Shown one piece after another: positions 1 to 11,830 of a stretch of 64,000 nucleotides of DNA. Position numbers and translations under genes: made by a program. The DNA lies in contig NW_022985440.1 in the NCBI RefSeq assembly GCF_010093595.1, forward strand, positions 958,089-1,022,088. The letters are read 5' to 3'. The notes under the pieces are model-generated. The model worked only from the letters and a program-made list of their open reading frames with translations. It searched no databases and had not been told where the DNA came from. How positions within the stretch are numbered: the stretch's first letter is position 1; each line of letters begins with the position of its first letter. Source of the stretch: Mytilinidion resinicola (Eukaryota > Ascomycota > Dothideomycetes > Mytilinidiales > Mytilinidiaceae).

Positions 1-43
1 GTGGAGTAATTCGGAATATTTGGCCTCGGTAGCGTGGTTGGGT

Positions 44-77
44 GGGCCACTAGCTTGTGCGGGCCACTAACTTGTGG
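44..77. repeat. Two tandem copies of a 17-bp motif
   Basis: The motif gggccactagcttgtgc is followed at once by a second copy with two differences. The surrounding 329 bases before the first gene contain nothing else I recognise. Such GC-rich short repeats occur at the ends of some fungal DNA transposons, but no matching second end is visible here. Confidence 0.5.
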
Positions 78-329
78 ATTACGTTAACTAACGTTATAAC
101 TAGGTGGATAGCGTCAATCTTCAATCTGCCGCGTCTCATCATCAGTAACTTTTTGATTGGAATCTTGAAGAGTTGTCGCGGCCGCTCAAGTTTAGGAAAT
201 AAGCACTACTTGAAACCGTGTCATCACTTCTGGCGCGCGACTATTCCAAGGGGTTGTGGATGATCACGTGATATGCATGAAACCTCCCTTCGTTTCATCC
301 TGTTCTCAACCCAATATCCTTCATAGACC

Positions 330-1430
330 ATGAAATCGGACATTTCCCACTCAAAATCCACAGATCTCAATATGATCCTTCGTTTCCGCGTTCCGTCTGT
401 TCTCATTGCGCTTTGCCTCGCGGCATCGATCACCGCGTGCACTATCCCATCCCTCGCTGAAGCATGGCCGCATCTATATTCGGAAAGCCCCTCAGGCACA
501 TGTTCCGGGCCCCCCGAAATCTATACCATGCTCCCTACGCCCAAGAAAGGCTATGGCCTGTTCGCCACAAGGCGCATCGCGCGGGGAACCACGATTATCC
601 TCGAAGCGCCCCTCGTGATCATCCAGCCACCACCCCTCACACCCGGCCAGGGGTACGAGATCTCCAAAATGCTTGATTCGCTCCGCGCCGAGTTTGCAAA
701 GCTATCCCCGTTGAACCAGAAACGGTATCTCGCACTTCACGCGCATATGTTTCCTAGTGAGGAGGGCAAGGAGACGCTGATGCCGATCTTGCGCTCTAAT
801 GCATTCAATACTGGCACGGGGCTGGGTTTGTTTCCGATTGTGGCGAGGATCAATCACTCGTGTCGACCCAATGCGGCGTACTTCTGGAGCGAGGGGTTAG
901 GGCGGAGAGTCGTGTATGCGGGGCGCAACATTGAGGAAGGGGAGGAAATTTCAATCTCTTATATCCCGCTGCTAAAGACGACAAAAGAGCGGGAGAAGCG
1001 GCTAATACAGTACGGATTCAGGTGCGAGTGCAAGGCATGTGAGGCGAGCAGAGGTGGGGATTCGGAAAGCGATGATGTAAGGGCGGAAATGCAGATCATG
1101 ATGGATCAGCTAGAGGCGGAGGCACTGGTCCCTCCGGGCGAGGGGCTGATGGCAGAAAGGAAAAAGCAGGGGCTTCTCGAGGATAGTTTGAGACTTGTGG
1201 AAATGGTAGAGGAGGAGGAGCTTGTGGATTACTATGCCCAGGTCTATAAGCTTGCCGCTATAATGCACGGTCGATCTGGGCGGTGGAAAGAGGGGGCTGA
1301 GTGGGCTTTGAGAAGCCTGGAGATTAGAGAGATGGCCGATGAGTACTCCGACGAAGCAATGGAGATGAGGCGAATGGCCCCCAGGTTCATCCTGGAGTCT
1401 AAAAAGTACATGGGAGAAGGCTTGTGTTGA
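330..1430 (+). CDS. SET-domain protein, possibly secreted or membrane-targeted
   Basis: An uninterrupted 366-residue frame. The SET domain starts near residue 72 with GYGLFATRRIARGT, continues with NHSCRPNA (about residues 176-183) and GEEISISY (about 204-211), and ends in a CxCxxC post-SET cluster (FRCECKACE). These are the cofactor-binding and catalytic-site motifs of SMYD/SET5-like lysine methyltransferases. The C-terminal 110 residues are helical and charged. If translation starts at the second methionine (residue 15, base 372) the protein begins with a hydrophobic stretch, VLIALCLAASITA, resembling a signal peptide. This is unusual for a histone methyltransferase but seen in predicted fungal SET proteins. 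The substrate is unknown. The gene converges on the bZIP gene downstream. Confidence 0.85.
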   Translation: MKSDISHSKSTDLNMILRFRVPSVLIALCLAASITACTIPSLAEAWPHLYSESPSGTCSGPPEIYTMLPTPKKGYGLFATRRIARGTTIILEAPLVIIQPPPLTPGQGYEISKMLDSLRAEFAKLSPLNQKRYLALHAHMFPSEEGKETLMPILRSNAFNTGTGLGLFPIVARINHSCRPNAAYFWSEGLGRRVVYAGRNIEEGEEISISYIPLLKTTKEREKRLIQYGFRCECKACEASRGGDSESDDVRAEMQIMMDQLEAEALVPPGEGLMAERKKQGLLEDSLRLVEMVEEEELVDYYAQVYKLAAIMHGRSGRWKEGAEWALRSLEIREMADEYSDEAMEMRRMAPRFILESKKYMGEGLC

Positions 1431-1726
1431 TCTTACGTATCTAGACGTATGTTGAATGTACGTCGGAGCTTCTAACCCAAACCGCAAGAACCCCACGCCA
1501 ATTTACACCCCCGATATGAACTCATGAGATGGTATCATTAAAGGATTACGAGAGACTATGCTAAGAAATCTGCTACAATAAAAATGAGAAATCTGTTAGT
1601 CGCTAAACGCTAGTAAGAAAGATTGGCTTTTGTGCATTGAGGTGCAGATAGGCTAGAATACTGTTGCGGCTGCACAAGAAATCATTTCGTATTGAGAGAC
1701 AACTGCAACTTGTTAGCTTTTCTGAA

Positions 1727-3632
1727 TCATATAGCCCTGCAGAAAGACCACTCACCAGCAGTACAGTCAAAGACTGGATACTTCCGCGCGAAGGCTGGGC
1801 TCAGCTTCCAATGGTTTAGTCGATCAATCCCAAAATACGTTGCTATTTCATTCTTGCGGAAGTTCGGGTTCGTCCACGGGAATGGCTCGAAGGGGCCGTC
1901 TGGATCTGATGGTCCGGCAAATCTATCAATTCCGTCGGGAGTTTGCGACGATCCGTTTAATCCGAATTGCATACGCCAGGATAGTTCTTGAACCAAGGCG
2001 TCTTCTACTGGATCGGTAGTGGTCTCGAAAGAGCTGTCCACTTGGGGAACCTCTACAAACTTCCAGTCGGGGGAAACGATGGCAGACTTTGACCGCGAAC
2101 CAGACGTCCGGCTGCTGGTAGAGAGAATGCGGTTGTGGAAAATATCGTATATGTTGATGGCAATCTTGCGGTGTTCAATCTCAACAACAGTGTTCAGAAC
2201 GATATCCTTGATGACTTCATCATGATCAATCGCGTGGCCATGTATGATAAGCTGGTCACGTATCGAGGGCCAGTTGATGAAATCGATGTAGAGTGGGTGT
2301 TCTGGTGAGCTGTATTGAAGCGGAGTTGGTCTGAATGGTTCGGGGACGGCCATTCTATTGACGACTGTGTTCGACAATCTCCAACGTAGCACACGATCCA
2401 TGTATGGTGCTGCATCCTGGTCACAGTGTTAGTTTCTAACACAAACGATAGACTAGTAACACTTGACTTACAACGCCATATATGTAAGCTTCCATCCCAG
2501 AGAAAGCGCCAAAAAGATACTATCAAAACATTAGCAAATAAGCCCTAGATACATGTCTTTGACTATCGGAAAACATACTATTGCAGTTGCTGATAGTTGT
2601 CTGACGACTCGAACATTCATGGACTCGGGTGTGAGTGCATCACCTTCATTTTCTTCGGACTCCATTTCCACGATTGGACGTGGACCAAGGACTTGGTTCA
2701 AGTACTTCTGACAAGCGTTGGCGAGTTTGTCTGAGAAGATTGCGGCAGATGTAATGGCTATCGTCTTGACGGCACCAAAAGACATGGCATGGATAGGTGC
2801 TGTTAGATGATCATAGATCATGTATGGCGGAGGCGAGTTCTCCAAGGCGGGATCAAAGTGCATGTTTGGAGCTGACATGAGTTCTGGGTCAACGCCACCC
2901 ATTGATTGCGCCATAACGCCCTCGTCGGAGACAAGGCTGTGTTGCAGCTGTCCGGAATAGTGGCTTACGGGAGTAAGAACATTGTCGTGTGAAGGCTGAT
3001 GCTGCTGCATAGGAGCCGTTTGCAGAGATGGCATTGCTGATGAAGCCATTCCTAGATGACCTTCGTCCCCAGGCGAATGGGAATGCATATGGTTGAAGTT
3101 TTGCGGGGCTGGTTCTTGTGGTGGAGTGTGAGCTTGACGCTGGGGACTTGATTTGTTGCTATGCGAGAGCGCTTCCATTGGAGCTTCTGAAACCCCGTTC
3201 CGGCGACGTCGGCCATCCTTGTCGAGTAGTTGGTTGAAGATTTCGTCATCTGCATACACTTAGTAAAAGGGGAGGGTCACGTGGTAGATATGAACTACCA
3301 GCTGCTGTGGAAGCGATATTGCTCAGGCTAAGCAACCGCTTCCGTAGGCGAAATAGGGCGTCTTCCAATTGGCGTTTCTCTTCTATCAGCTTCAGGTGGG
3401 CGTCCAAGAGCGTTGAGTAGCGGTCCTCGTTGTTTTTCGATTCGTCGTTGCTAGACTTAATGATCTCCAGGAATGACTCCAGCTGCCTAGTGTGGGCTAG
3501 CTGCTTTTCTCGCAGGCATTGTTGAGATATCCGATTTTGCACTCGTTTACGGTCTGCGCGCGTGTCGCTAGGCTTTTCGGAAGCAGTCTTTCTTTTCCGG
3601 GCCCTCGTGGCTGGCGTGGTAGGCGGATCCAT
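1727..3632 (-). CDS. bZIP transcription factor with C-terminal DUF3425 domain
   Basis: The gene starts at 3632 and is split by short introns. Exon 1 (3632-3299) encodes the basic region RKRVQNRISQQCLREKQ followed by a leucine-zipper-like coiled coil. An intron (3298-3250, GTAGTT...GCAG) leads to a Gln/Pro-rich middle part. Two further introns near 2549 and 2470 join it to the DUF3425 core, with LRWRLSNTVVNRMAVPEPF and PLYIDFINWPSIRDQLI. This N-terminal bZIP plus C-terminal DUF3425 layout is a common, functionally diverse fungal regulator type; no target can be read from sequence. The frame closes at 1727, but a GTGAGT donor just before it and a GCTAAC...TTGCAG acceptor would extend the gene to a stop at 1653. 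It is over 29 kb from the peptide synthetase, so a pathway role is not supported. Confidence 0.85.
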
Positions 3633-6183
3633 CGTGAGAGAGGAGAGATTAGATCTGTCTTTCGTCTATATAGAGTCAGGTAAGGTTGAGGAAGCTATAT
3701 GGAGACGCAGAGGGAGGCGTCACTTTATGCAGCCGGCATGGATGTTGGAGATTCCGGAGGTAACGGGCAGTGAGTGGCTGGCCGCTGGCAGCGGGCGATC
3801 ACCAGAGTTCCACTAGGCCCCTTCCCCACAGCACGCACGCCAAGGTGGCCCGGGTTCCCCACGGGTTGAGCTTCAGCCGTATCCGGCCAGAACGTTTCGC
3901 GGGGTGCAGGTACAGCGGTCTCATCCGCCGCGGACTGGACATCAAGCCGTGGCGTTGCCCTTTAATTTCAATTCCTTTGGGCCGAAGACCCAATTGCGAG
4001 CCTGGCTTCGAGCGCACGATCGGCGACGAGCATGTTTGTTCAATCAAGACTGCAGCTGCAAGTTCAGGGATCGCAGAAATCGACCTTTCGCGCCACGTGC
4101 TGTCTGACGGGACCCGTTGTGAGTCAGTCATAGCGCCCGGCGCACTATCTCGAAGAGGCTTGACATATCTGCTCGATCAGAGGCCTGTGCCCATTCATTT
4201 CAGCTCCACCATGACGTTCACGCTGCATCGAGCATCTTCTCCGGCAAACACACCAGAGAACACGCCAGAGATGCTCTAGTCGCGCCGGAAGTGTAAGCAA
4301 ACGCAAACAGGAGACGTTTCTGCCACCCTGTAGAATTTTGCGGTGTGCCCCTTGGCATGAGGAGATTTGAGGATCCTTTGGAACCTGGGGAAAGTCTGCA
4401 CATCTTTCAACGGGTGCGGATCCTTCAACGGGTGGCCTTTGCGCGATACCCGGACTATTTTCGCCCAGGTTGATGCCAAATCTCGAAACTGAGCAAAGAA
4501 GAACATACCAGCAAGCGCCCTACACACTCTGAGGATTGCAGGAAGTCAGTTTGACGCTCTTCGTAAGCTCGATACCTGCATTTGCAACGGTAGCATACTC
4601 GAAGATCTCATCAGTGGACGATTCGTCGTGGCGATAAGGAACGGCATGTTTGTGCTGCGCCGTACCAGGTGCGCACAGAGCATGTGAGACTGCTCGACCA
4701 AGAGCGTAGCAAGCCAATATCGGAGGATCTATAGGCTATAGGCTGACTACATTGATACGCATGCAGCTCGATATCAGGCTTGCTTGCTCTAGACTTGACG
4801 CGTTGGGACACATACGCCCCTCTCAGGCCATACGAGCAGATTCTATGTTGTCTGCATGTGCTGTGATAGTCACACCGCGCGGACCCGCAGAAGGCCCCGG
4901 AAGTGAAGTCGAGCAATCATCTTCTTGCAGCGAGTGCTTCAGTCCTCCGAGTGGCTAAGGAGTGACCTCAAAACAAGTGACATCTGTTCATCATGGTTAG
5001 CTCTGGCCTTAGGCTGTCAGTCCCCCTATGCAACACTGACAAGAAGCGCTTACTATTCTAGAACTTGAGACACGGGATCTCAGTACCACCACAGCGGTTC
5101 TCCAACCTGCAAGTTTGCGCACCTGCTAGGCCACCCGACCGGCCGATGATCCTCTTGTGGCAACGAGCATTGGGACCGTCTCCGAGCTAAATGGCCCTCC
5201 CTATGGCCATTGCGAAAAGGGTATCCTGGTCCTACGGGGATGAAGGCTTGATACTGTAGCGCCAGTAACGGAAGAAGGAATAGATATAGGGGAGTGTCAT
5301 TGCTTTGTTTCACGACAACATGCTCTGTAGATCGAATGGCGGACTGCGGAACAATGGGCGGTTCATCAGGGGTCTAGGCTGTCTGCCAACAAGACCTACA
5401 ATATCCTTTGAAACGTGAACGACAAACATAGAATCGCAGAAGTGTCTGAAGATTTGAGATTTGGGGGAGCTAGAAACATATATACAGGAGACGGAGGATG
5501 ACGAGTGCTTTAATGCATAATGTATGACTCGGAAGCTATTCTTAACGCCCGTGACATATCATTGTTGGCTCGCATCGCAACCGAAGTTGATAATCTTGGT
5601 GCGAATATTATCTATAGGCGTGTAGTCGATAACTTCGCGGGTTACGTGGGGGTGGTGGCTTCAGGAAAACGATGTGCAGGAAAGGGGTGACTGTCAGGCG
5701 CGGCATCATCCGGCGTTATTCTGAGGTCAGACTAGCGTTTCGGCACATTTCGGGCCGGTTAGGCAGGGTAAACTTCCGAATAGCCTCATCTTGCCTGCCA
5801 TCAACTGTTCACATTTTTGAAGCAGCCCCAACCTTGAAGGTGATACTGCTGCCTGCAGTCCAGGATCGAGTAGCGGCGATAGTGCCTCTTCTAGTCTAGG
5901 GGCTCGTAAACACCACGGCAACATTAGCAATCCAATACTTCCAGATTCCTACGTGTTCTCATGAACGCCAAGTCGAGTTTGTTTCTTCGCTCCTTTCCAC
6001 CCTGTAACTCAGGATGGCCAGTAGTCGATGTTACCGCTTTCTTAGTCGTGCTTGCCGTTTCTCATCAACCTCGCCACAACCTCACGAGGTGGCCACCGTC
6101 CATCTCGCTTTCCCCCCAATCAATTCAGTTCATGCTGGAATGCATCAGCTCGTGTTCTTTCATGGGTGTAGATCAATTTCCAC
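3633..6183. other. 2.5-kb stretch without a supportable gene
   Basis: Several open frames of 60-170 codons exist on both strands, but none shows a recognisable domain or a consistent splice structure. The left end must contain the bZIP promoter. A short direct repeat (tcaacgggtg, near 4408 and 4427) is the only local structure I noticed. Confidence 0.5.
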
Positions 6184-7919
6184 TCACTTGATCCAGATTG
6201 CTTTCGTTTCCGTGTAGTGCCGGATAGCATACTCACCCAGTTCCCGGCCGTATCCGCTAGAGCCGAATCCGCCCATCGGAACCTGGGGCCCTACCACGGA
6301 CGTGCAGTTGATGCCAATTGTTCCGCCTCGAACTTTGCTAGCTACTCGTAAGGCTCTGTTCACGTCTTGAGTGTATATCGCTCCTATACGTGAAGTTAGC
6401 TGCCGTTCGACAAAGACAGTTTTTCTCCTAGGTAGACTTGCCTGCAAGACCATAGTCGGTGTCATTGGCAAGCTGGATGGCCTCCTCCTCGGTCTTGAAA
6501 GTACGAACACACAGAACCGGACCAAATATCTCTTCTCGGTAGATCTTCGCCTCCTCGGATGGGTTCTTGAAGATCACAGGGCCTATGAAGTATCCACCTT
6601 TCGTGTACTCTTCTCCTCCGATGATGACTTCTGTCGACTTCTTTCCCTCCTCGATGAAACCTCGCACTTTATCATACTGGATCTTGTCTACTAGAGGACC
6701 ATATGTAGTGGTCATTTCCTGAGGATCAGATCCGAGAGTCTTTGTAATCGCTTCGAAGCTTCCTTTCAGTGCCGCCAAAAACTTGTCGGCAATTCCTTCT
6801 TGGACGAATAGCCTAGTGGTAGCCGCACAAACCTGGCCTGCATTTGTGGCGATCCCAATTGTACACCAAAACACCGCCTTCTCCAAACTTGCGTCATCGA
6901 AGACGAGTGCCTTTATTCTAGTCAACGAGGTTTCGGCCATTCGGTCGAATTAGTCTTACCGGCGACTTCCCTCCTAGCTCCAAAGTCACCCGCTTCAAGT
7001 TGCTCTTTGTTGCAGCATCCTGTATCTTTCTTCCCGTGAAAGTGGATCCAGTAAAAGATATCTTGGCAATTTTCATATGGCTGCTCAGGATGGCTCCTAC
7101 ATCTCCTCCTCCTAGCGTATGTGTTAGCGTTGTCTGTCATTCAACGGATCGCGAGTATTTGCTTACCTGGGAGAACCTGGAAAACTCCAGGCGGGAAACC
7201 GGCTTCCTTGATTAGAGATGCTACAGCGAGAGTGCCCAAGGGAGACTTCTCTGATGGCTTGATGATGACCGTATTACCGCATGCTAGTGCTGGCGCACTT
7301 TTCCAAGCCAAGAAGTGGAGGGATCCGTTCCACGCCGTGATTCCGGCACATACACCCAATGGCTCTTGTCTAACGATCTTGTAGAACCCGTCTTCAGGTG
7401 GATACGAGTCTCCCCTAATTTTGTCCGCCCAGCCGGCATAATCTGTAAATCTGGTCAACAACTGAACCTCACTCACGGGAACTTGAAAAGTTGCATACAT
7501 CTGTAGACTGATGCAACCCTAGGTATCTCGTAGTTGCATTGTGCGAGAGGTCTTCCGGAACAGACGCTTTCAAAATAGGCAATTTCTGACGCGTTGTCAA
7601 GTATGAGTTGAGCAAACTTATTCAGAATAACTCCTTTCTCTTCACCGCTCAGCGATGCCCAGGGTCCCGATTCGAAGGCCTTCTGGGAAATTGATACGGT
7701 ATTGTCGACGTCCGCTTCGGAAGCTCCTTTAAATTCCGCAATGGTGCTTGCATCCTTTGGATTTACGAGCTTGACTGTAGCTCCAGTCCCTTCTTTGAAC
7801 TGTCCTCTTCTTTAGTCCCATAATCCTCACCAATCGAAGATTCATTCGCTTGCGCTTCTTACCTCATTGTCGACCCATAACTTAGTCGGCAAGTTCTCTC
7901 TTTTTACTAGTTTTGTCGC
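6184..7919 (-). CDS. NAD(P)-dependent aldehyde dehydrogenase
   Basis: Spliced by hand from six exons beginning with [16 protein letters not shown] at 7919. The family landmarks appear in order: [12 protein letters not shown], the substrate/cofactor segment [10 protein letters not shown], the Rossmann loop [11 protein letters not shown], the general-base glutamate in [10 protein letters not shown], and the nucleophile cysteine in [24 protein letters not shown] and the C-terminal [13 protein letters not shown] follow. The length, about 480-490 residues, matches cytosolic fungal aldehyde dehydrogenases, which oxidise aldehydes to carboxylates. The intron at 6441-6384 uses a GC donor (GCAAGT), needed to give [15 protein letters not shown]. 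The gene diverges from the alcohol dehydrogenase at 8330, suggesting coupled alcohol-to-acid metabolism, but the physiological substrate is not evident. Confidence 0.9.
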
Positions 7920-8329
7920 CATCTTGAAAAACTGAAGTTGGGAGTCGAAATGTGGATCAAGGATGCGCAATACGGCGTCAAAATAAGCATAAACCAACGA
8001 ATAAAAGGAAATGCGCCGCACGGAAACTATACCACTACACGGCATTCGGAAATTGTCAAACAGCAACAAGAAGTGAGACTTTTCCTTCTCACCCAATTAC
8101 TGTGCTTTAGTGTATTTCCCCCGCACTCTCACTTGGCCTCCGCCCTTCTTTTCCCCGCAAACCCGCATTCCCGGAATATAATGCCCCGCACCATAAATGT
8201 ACCTTAGCACAGGCACTGCGCAGCAATCATTTGCTCTTGGGTTCGTTTATCGATAGCGTCGGCTTTGTAGAAACTTTGAAAAAGGAAAAGTAATACCCCA
8301 CGCTGCGCGTCATTCGTCCCTGAGTAGCC
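7920..8329. promoter_or_regulatory. Shared divergent promoter of the dehydrogenase pair
   Basis: These 410 bases separate the start codons of the minus-strand aldehyde dehydrogenase and the plus-strand alcohol dehydrogenase. No open frame here looks like a gene. I cannot point to a specific operator. Confidence 0.5.
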
Positions 8330-9875
8330 ATGTCGTCAACAGCCACCGTTACCCAAAATGGGAGCGCTAAGACTATGAAGTCCCAGATCGTCGTCAAGGT
8401 ATAGGAGCTTGCAGTTAGGTCGAATAAATGCTAATACGGTTCTAGCATAATGGCCCAATCGAAGAGCAGGATGTTCCTATACCTACCCCTGGTCCCAATG
8501 ACCTTCTCGTCAAGTTGTCGGCTTCGTCACTATGTATGAGTGATATGGCAGCGTATGCGGGGCACCTTGGGGAAAGGGCTCCCGTGTGCTTAGGCCATGA
8601 ACGTATGGACCCTCCCTGTTTCTGCAAAGCGCCTGACTGATCGAGAGTAGCTGTCGGTATCGTCGTCGAAGCTGGTGCTGGCGTGGTCGGGTTTGCCAAA
8701 GGCGACCGAGTAGGCTTCATGCCGTTCAAGGGGATGTGTGGTAAGTTGCCGATGTCGAACTAGCCGTTTTCTTGCTGTGTGGCCGCTGACGCGGCGTTTC
8801 AGAGGACTGCGAAGAATGTCTAAGCGGCCAATCGAGATTCTGCGAGAAGAAAGTTGGAGGGATGACGGAGCTGCATGGTGGCTTCTCTGAATACGCGATC
8901 GCTGCGCCGCTATCAACTGTCAAGATACCGGAAGGGCTGACTGACGAGGAGTAAGCAAACTTGTGTTGAACATTCCTTGCCTGAGCTGTTGAACTGACGG
9001 TGTTGACTCACAGAGCCGCGCCGTTGCTATGCGCTGGTGTCACAGCATATAACGCTCTCAAAGTGGTAGCTAAAGAGCAACCGGGCGGTACGCCGCTAAA
9101 CATCATTGGTGTAGGCGGAGTTGGTAAGTCCTCACACGCACAAATGTCTCCGCTAGAATGTGCTAAAGGTTTATGCAGGTCATTTAGCAGTTGCGTATGC
9201 AAAGGCTTTCGGATATCGTGTCACAGCCTGTAAGTTAAGCCCGTTCGCCTTTCCCATAATCAACCACCACTCATACCTCTCCCGACAGTTGATATCGCAG
9301 AAGACAAGCTCGAACTCGCCAAAAAATACGGCGCAACAAAAGGCGTCAACACCCTGACCCTCAAGGACGAAGACATCGTAAAAACGCAGACCACTATCGT
9401 CATTAGTGGTGCAGCGCCAGCATATGCGCTTGCCGTGAAAACGACTAAGAATCACGGGAGGATAATAGCTGTCGGCGTGCCGCATGCGCCGTTAACGTTC
9501 AATGGTCAGTTATGTTTTAAGTGATATGCGGAGGCTAGACTGACGATATGTGATTCTAGTGCTGGACCTGATCCTCCGGGAGGTTTCGATCGTTCGTAAG
9601 TACCAGACGTGTGAGTCGGAGTGTTGAGATTGAGTGCTAATCAAGATCAGCTATTTGCCAAGGCTCGAAGCAGGATCTTGATGAGTCGTTGAAGATGGCG
9701 GCAGAGTATGGGATCAAGCCGACGATTCAGGTAGGCGTTCAGATGGAGATTGAGGACTGGAGCCTGATGAGACTAACGCATGATCCAGATCAAGAAGATA
9801 GGGCAGCTGTACGAGGGTTTCCAGTCGATGGCGAAGGGAGAAGTTACGGGGCGGTTGGTATATCGGTTCGACTAA
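8330..9875 (+). CDS. Zinc-dependent alcohol dehydrogenase (GroES-like, MDR family)
   Basis: A multi-intron gene starting MSSTATVTQNGSAK. After the first intron the GroES-like fold reads PTPGPNDLLVKLSASSLCMSD, where the cysteine replaces the usual CHTD catalytic-zinc loop, then GHE. Joining across the GTAAGT...TTTCAG intron near 8740-8805 gives the structural-zinc lobe C-x2-C-x2-C-x7-C (MCEDCEECLSGQSRFC). The nucleotide-binding loop is IIGVGGVGHLAVAYAKAFG. The last exon ends GEVTGRLVYRFD. The length, about 340-350 residues, fits Adh1-type enzymes that interconvert alcohols and aldehydes with NAD. The substrate is not predictable. It is transcribed away from the aldehyde dehydrogenase. Confidence 0.88.
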
Positions 9876-10272
9876 GCTTGAGTAGTACTACTATGTTAGT
9901 ATGTATGTAAACTAAACATTTGAGATTGATTGGGACTATCTTTGCAATCAAGCCTATAATTTCATCCGAGTATCCTTCAGGCATGCTGTCATAATTCAAC
10001 TTGTCCTCACAATACTGGGTAGCAGGGTAGAACCATCACTTCATACGAATTGGAAGACACTAAGCGAGTTTCAACGAACTTGTATGTCTCATAGAGAGTC
10101 TCAGAGCAGTCTCGATGCTAATTCTTCAGCCAAACAGGGGTGAACATCTCCGCACGCCAACCATTATTCTCCGATCCTGACCAGAAGAGCCGTATGGACT
10201 CCGTGTATGTTGTTTGTCCATCACAAGACCTTAGAAATGCGGTCTCGGGTGTGCCATGGAAGATAGTGTAGG
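9876..10272. other. Convergent intergenic stretch
   Basis: About 400 bases between two 3' ends (alcohol dehydrogenase and BTB gene). It holds presumed 3' untranslated regions; I see no gene, RNA or repeat. Confidence 0.5.
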
Positions 10273-11196
10273 TCAGGTCTCCGCGGATGAGAAGCAGCCT
10301 TTGCGCTTGAGCGACGACTCGAAGTAGTGTTCGGTCTTTTTGAGAGTTCCTTTGAATGACTCGAACTTGTTCGCACCCTGTAGAAAGATGTTCCTCACTT
10401 CCGCGCACTCGAAGAGGTTCTTCCAGCCGTCTTGATCTCCATCCCACGATATGAGCGTTTTGTCTTGCCAGTAGTGAATAAGGAAATCGTGGAAGAACTG
10501 TCGGAGGCTACATCCCTCCAGGGTATTCTGGAAGACTCCAAGGACCATAGTAGGATTGAGACGCACAAGAGGCTTCTCATGCCCGGAACGATACGTATCA
10601 AGGCCGTAGGGAACTAGGGAATGGTAGATGTGATTCATGGCATAATTCTTGAACCCAACCTCGCATTGAAGTTTATCCCCTAGGATCCACGCTTTGCTGC
10701 TCTTCTGGACCATCAACTCGGTTGGACCCTCAGTTCCGTTGCCATTGTCGCTCGTAAGGTATCGCTCAAGGCTCTCTCGAGTACGGATCTCGTTGTCGCG
10801 AAGGTAGCCACCTGTGAGGAGCCATTGCACAAACAATTCGAACACTTCAGGCTCGTCATCAGGTAGAGTGAGTTTCTTTTCCTTGCCCTCTTTGAAACTC
10901 CCCTGAAGTTCTTTGCGGAAGAAGGCTGAATTCTGGCAAAGCAAAGATTCGTAGAGGCTCCACGTGCGCGTGTTTGGCTCGGTGCCTACAGTGACGGGGA
11001 CAAGTACGGCATTAGGATCGGTCAGACTGGAAACTGATTAGCCATACAATAGTAGTTGTAGAGCGAACTGTCTTTGAAAGAATCTGTATTTTTCCTCAAT
11101 TCATGGGTGGACTACCTACAGTTGCAAGAATTGCTCCGTGAGACTGCTGCCCCCTTTCTGGAACGCCCACTCGAGCTTCACGCCGTGAATCTTCAT
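10273..11196 (-). CDS. BTB/POZ-domain protein (first of three)
   Basis: The main exon (to 10273) carries the BTB fold: VPVTVGTEPNTRTWSLYE, SLLCQNSAFFRKEL, LPDDEPEVFELFVQWLLTGG, then KAWILGDKLQCEVGFKNYAM and an end HYFESSLKR. These are typical of the large fungal family of single-BTB proteins of unknown partner, often thought of as CUL3 adaptors or scaffolds. A short first exon starting at 11196 (MKIHGVKLEWAFQKGG) is joined by a GTAGGT...TTTCCAG intron ending near 11025; the homologous first exon of the neighbouring pseudogene (VAFQRAG) supports it. An open, coding-looking frame continues upstream of 11196 without an ATG, so the true start may lie further out. No obvious lesions are present. 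Confidence 0.75.
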
Positions 11197-11830
11197 TACG
11201 GCGGTATACTTGTCGGCCCAGCGCTCGAAGCCTTCTGTGGTGAGAGGATGAGAAGAGAAGACGGAGTCAAGAAAGTGAGGTGAAGTCGTCAAGACGCACG
11301 GACCGACTTCCCGTTTCGGACTGACGACATCAGATTTTGTTCAGTCGATGTTCTCACTTCCTAAATTCTCATATTGCCTAGACCATAACTGAAAAGTGTA
11401 AAAAGACAGTTTTGGCTCGCCTAATAGCTCTTCGAGCCATCCGAGATAGTGTTGGACTGTCACTTTGTGTTCGAGGGAACCTGTGAAGCTCCGCGAGGAC
11501 AACTACCACGCCCGCGGCGTCAAAGAACACATGCATTAATAGCTTATGATGTGCTCTTGTCCTACTAAGAGCGAGATTCTAAAGATGCTCTGAAGTAGTC
11601 AATCCACACACGCTCACAAAACATAGCCATCATTACACTTGTTCCGTAAGAGCAAAGACTAGCTGTCCATCATCTCAGATTCTATTGAGATTAACTATGC
11701 TGAGGCTCATTGAGCATGTGATCCACCATTTCCCGAAACATCCCAGGATGAGAATGGATGATCAATTCATAAATAATGGAGAGCCGGTTAGACCTGTTGC
11801 TTTGTAGCATGGTACCCTCACCAGATCTGA
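11197..11830 (-). other. Coding-like remnants between two BTB loci
   Basis: On the minus strand, two segments look protein-coding: one with HYLGWLEELLGEPKLSFYTF (around 11400-11480) and one with LTTSPHFLDSVFSSHPLTTE (around 11230-11310). They share a frame interrupted by a TGA, which a 51-base GTGAGA...GGGAAG intron would remove. A third scrap near 11590-11630 reads FCERVWIDYFRASLE and resembles the C-terminal end of BTB relatives. No start codon or full gene can be assembled, so these may be a 5' extension of the BTB gene or decayed gene pieces. Confidence 0.4.

Noticed and set aside
1653..3632. bZIP factor as pathway regulator of the synthetase
   Set aside because: It lies more than 29 kb away beyond many housekeeping genes; nothing links them.
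3770..4279. 169-codon plus-strand open frame
   Set aside because: No domain, no biased codon use, and overlapped by equally long frames on the other strand.
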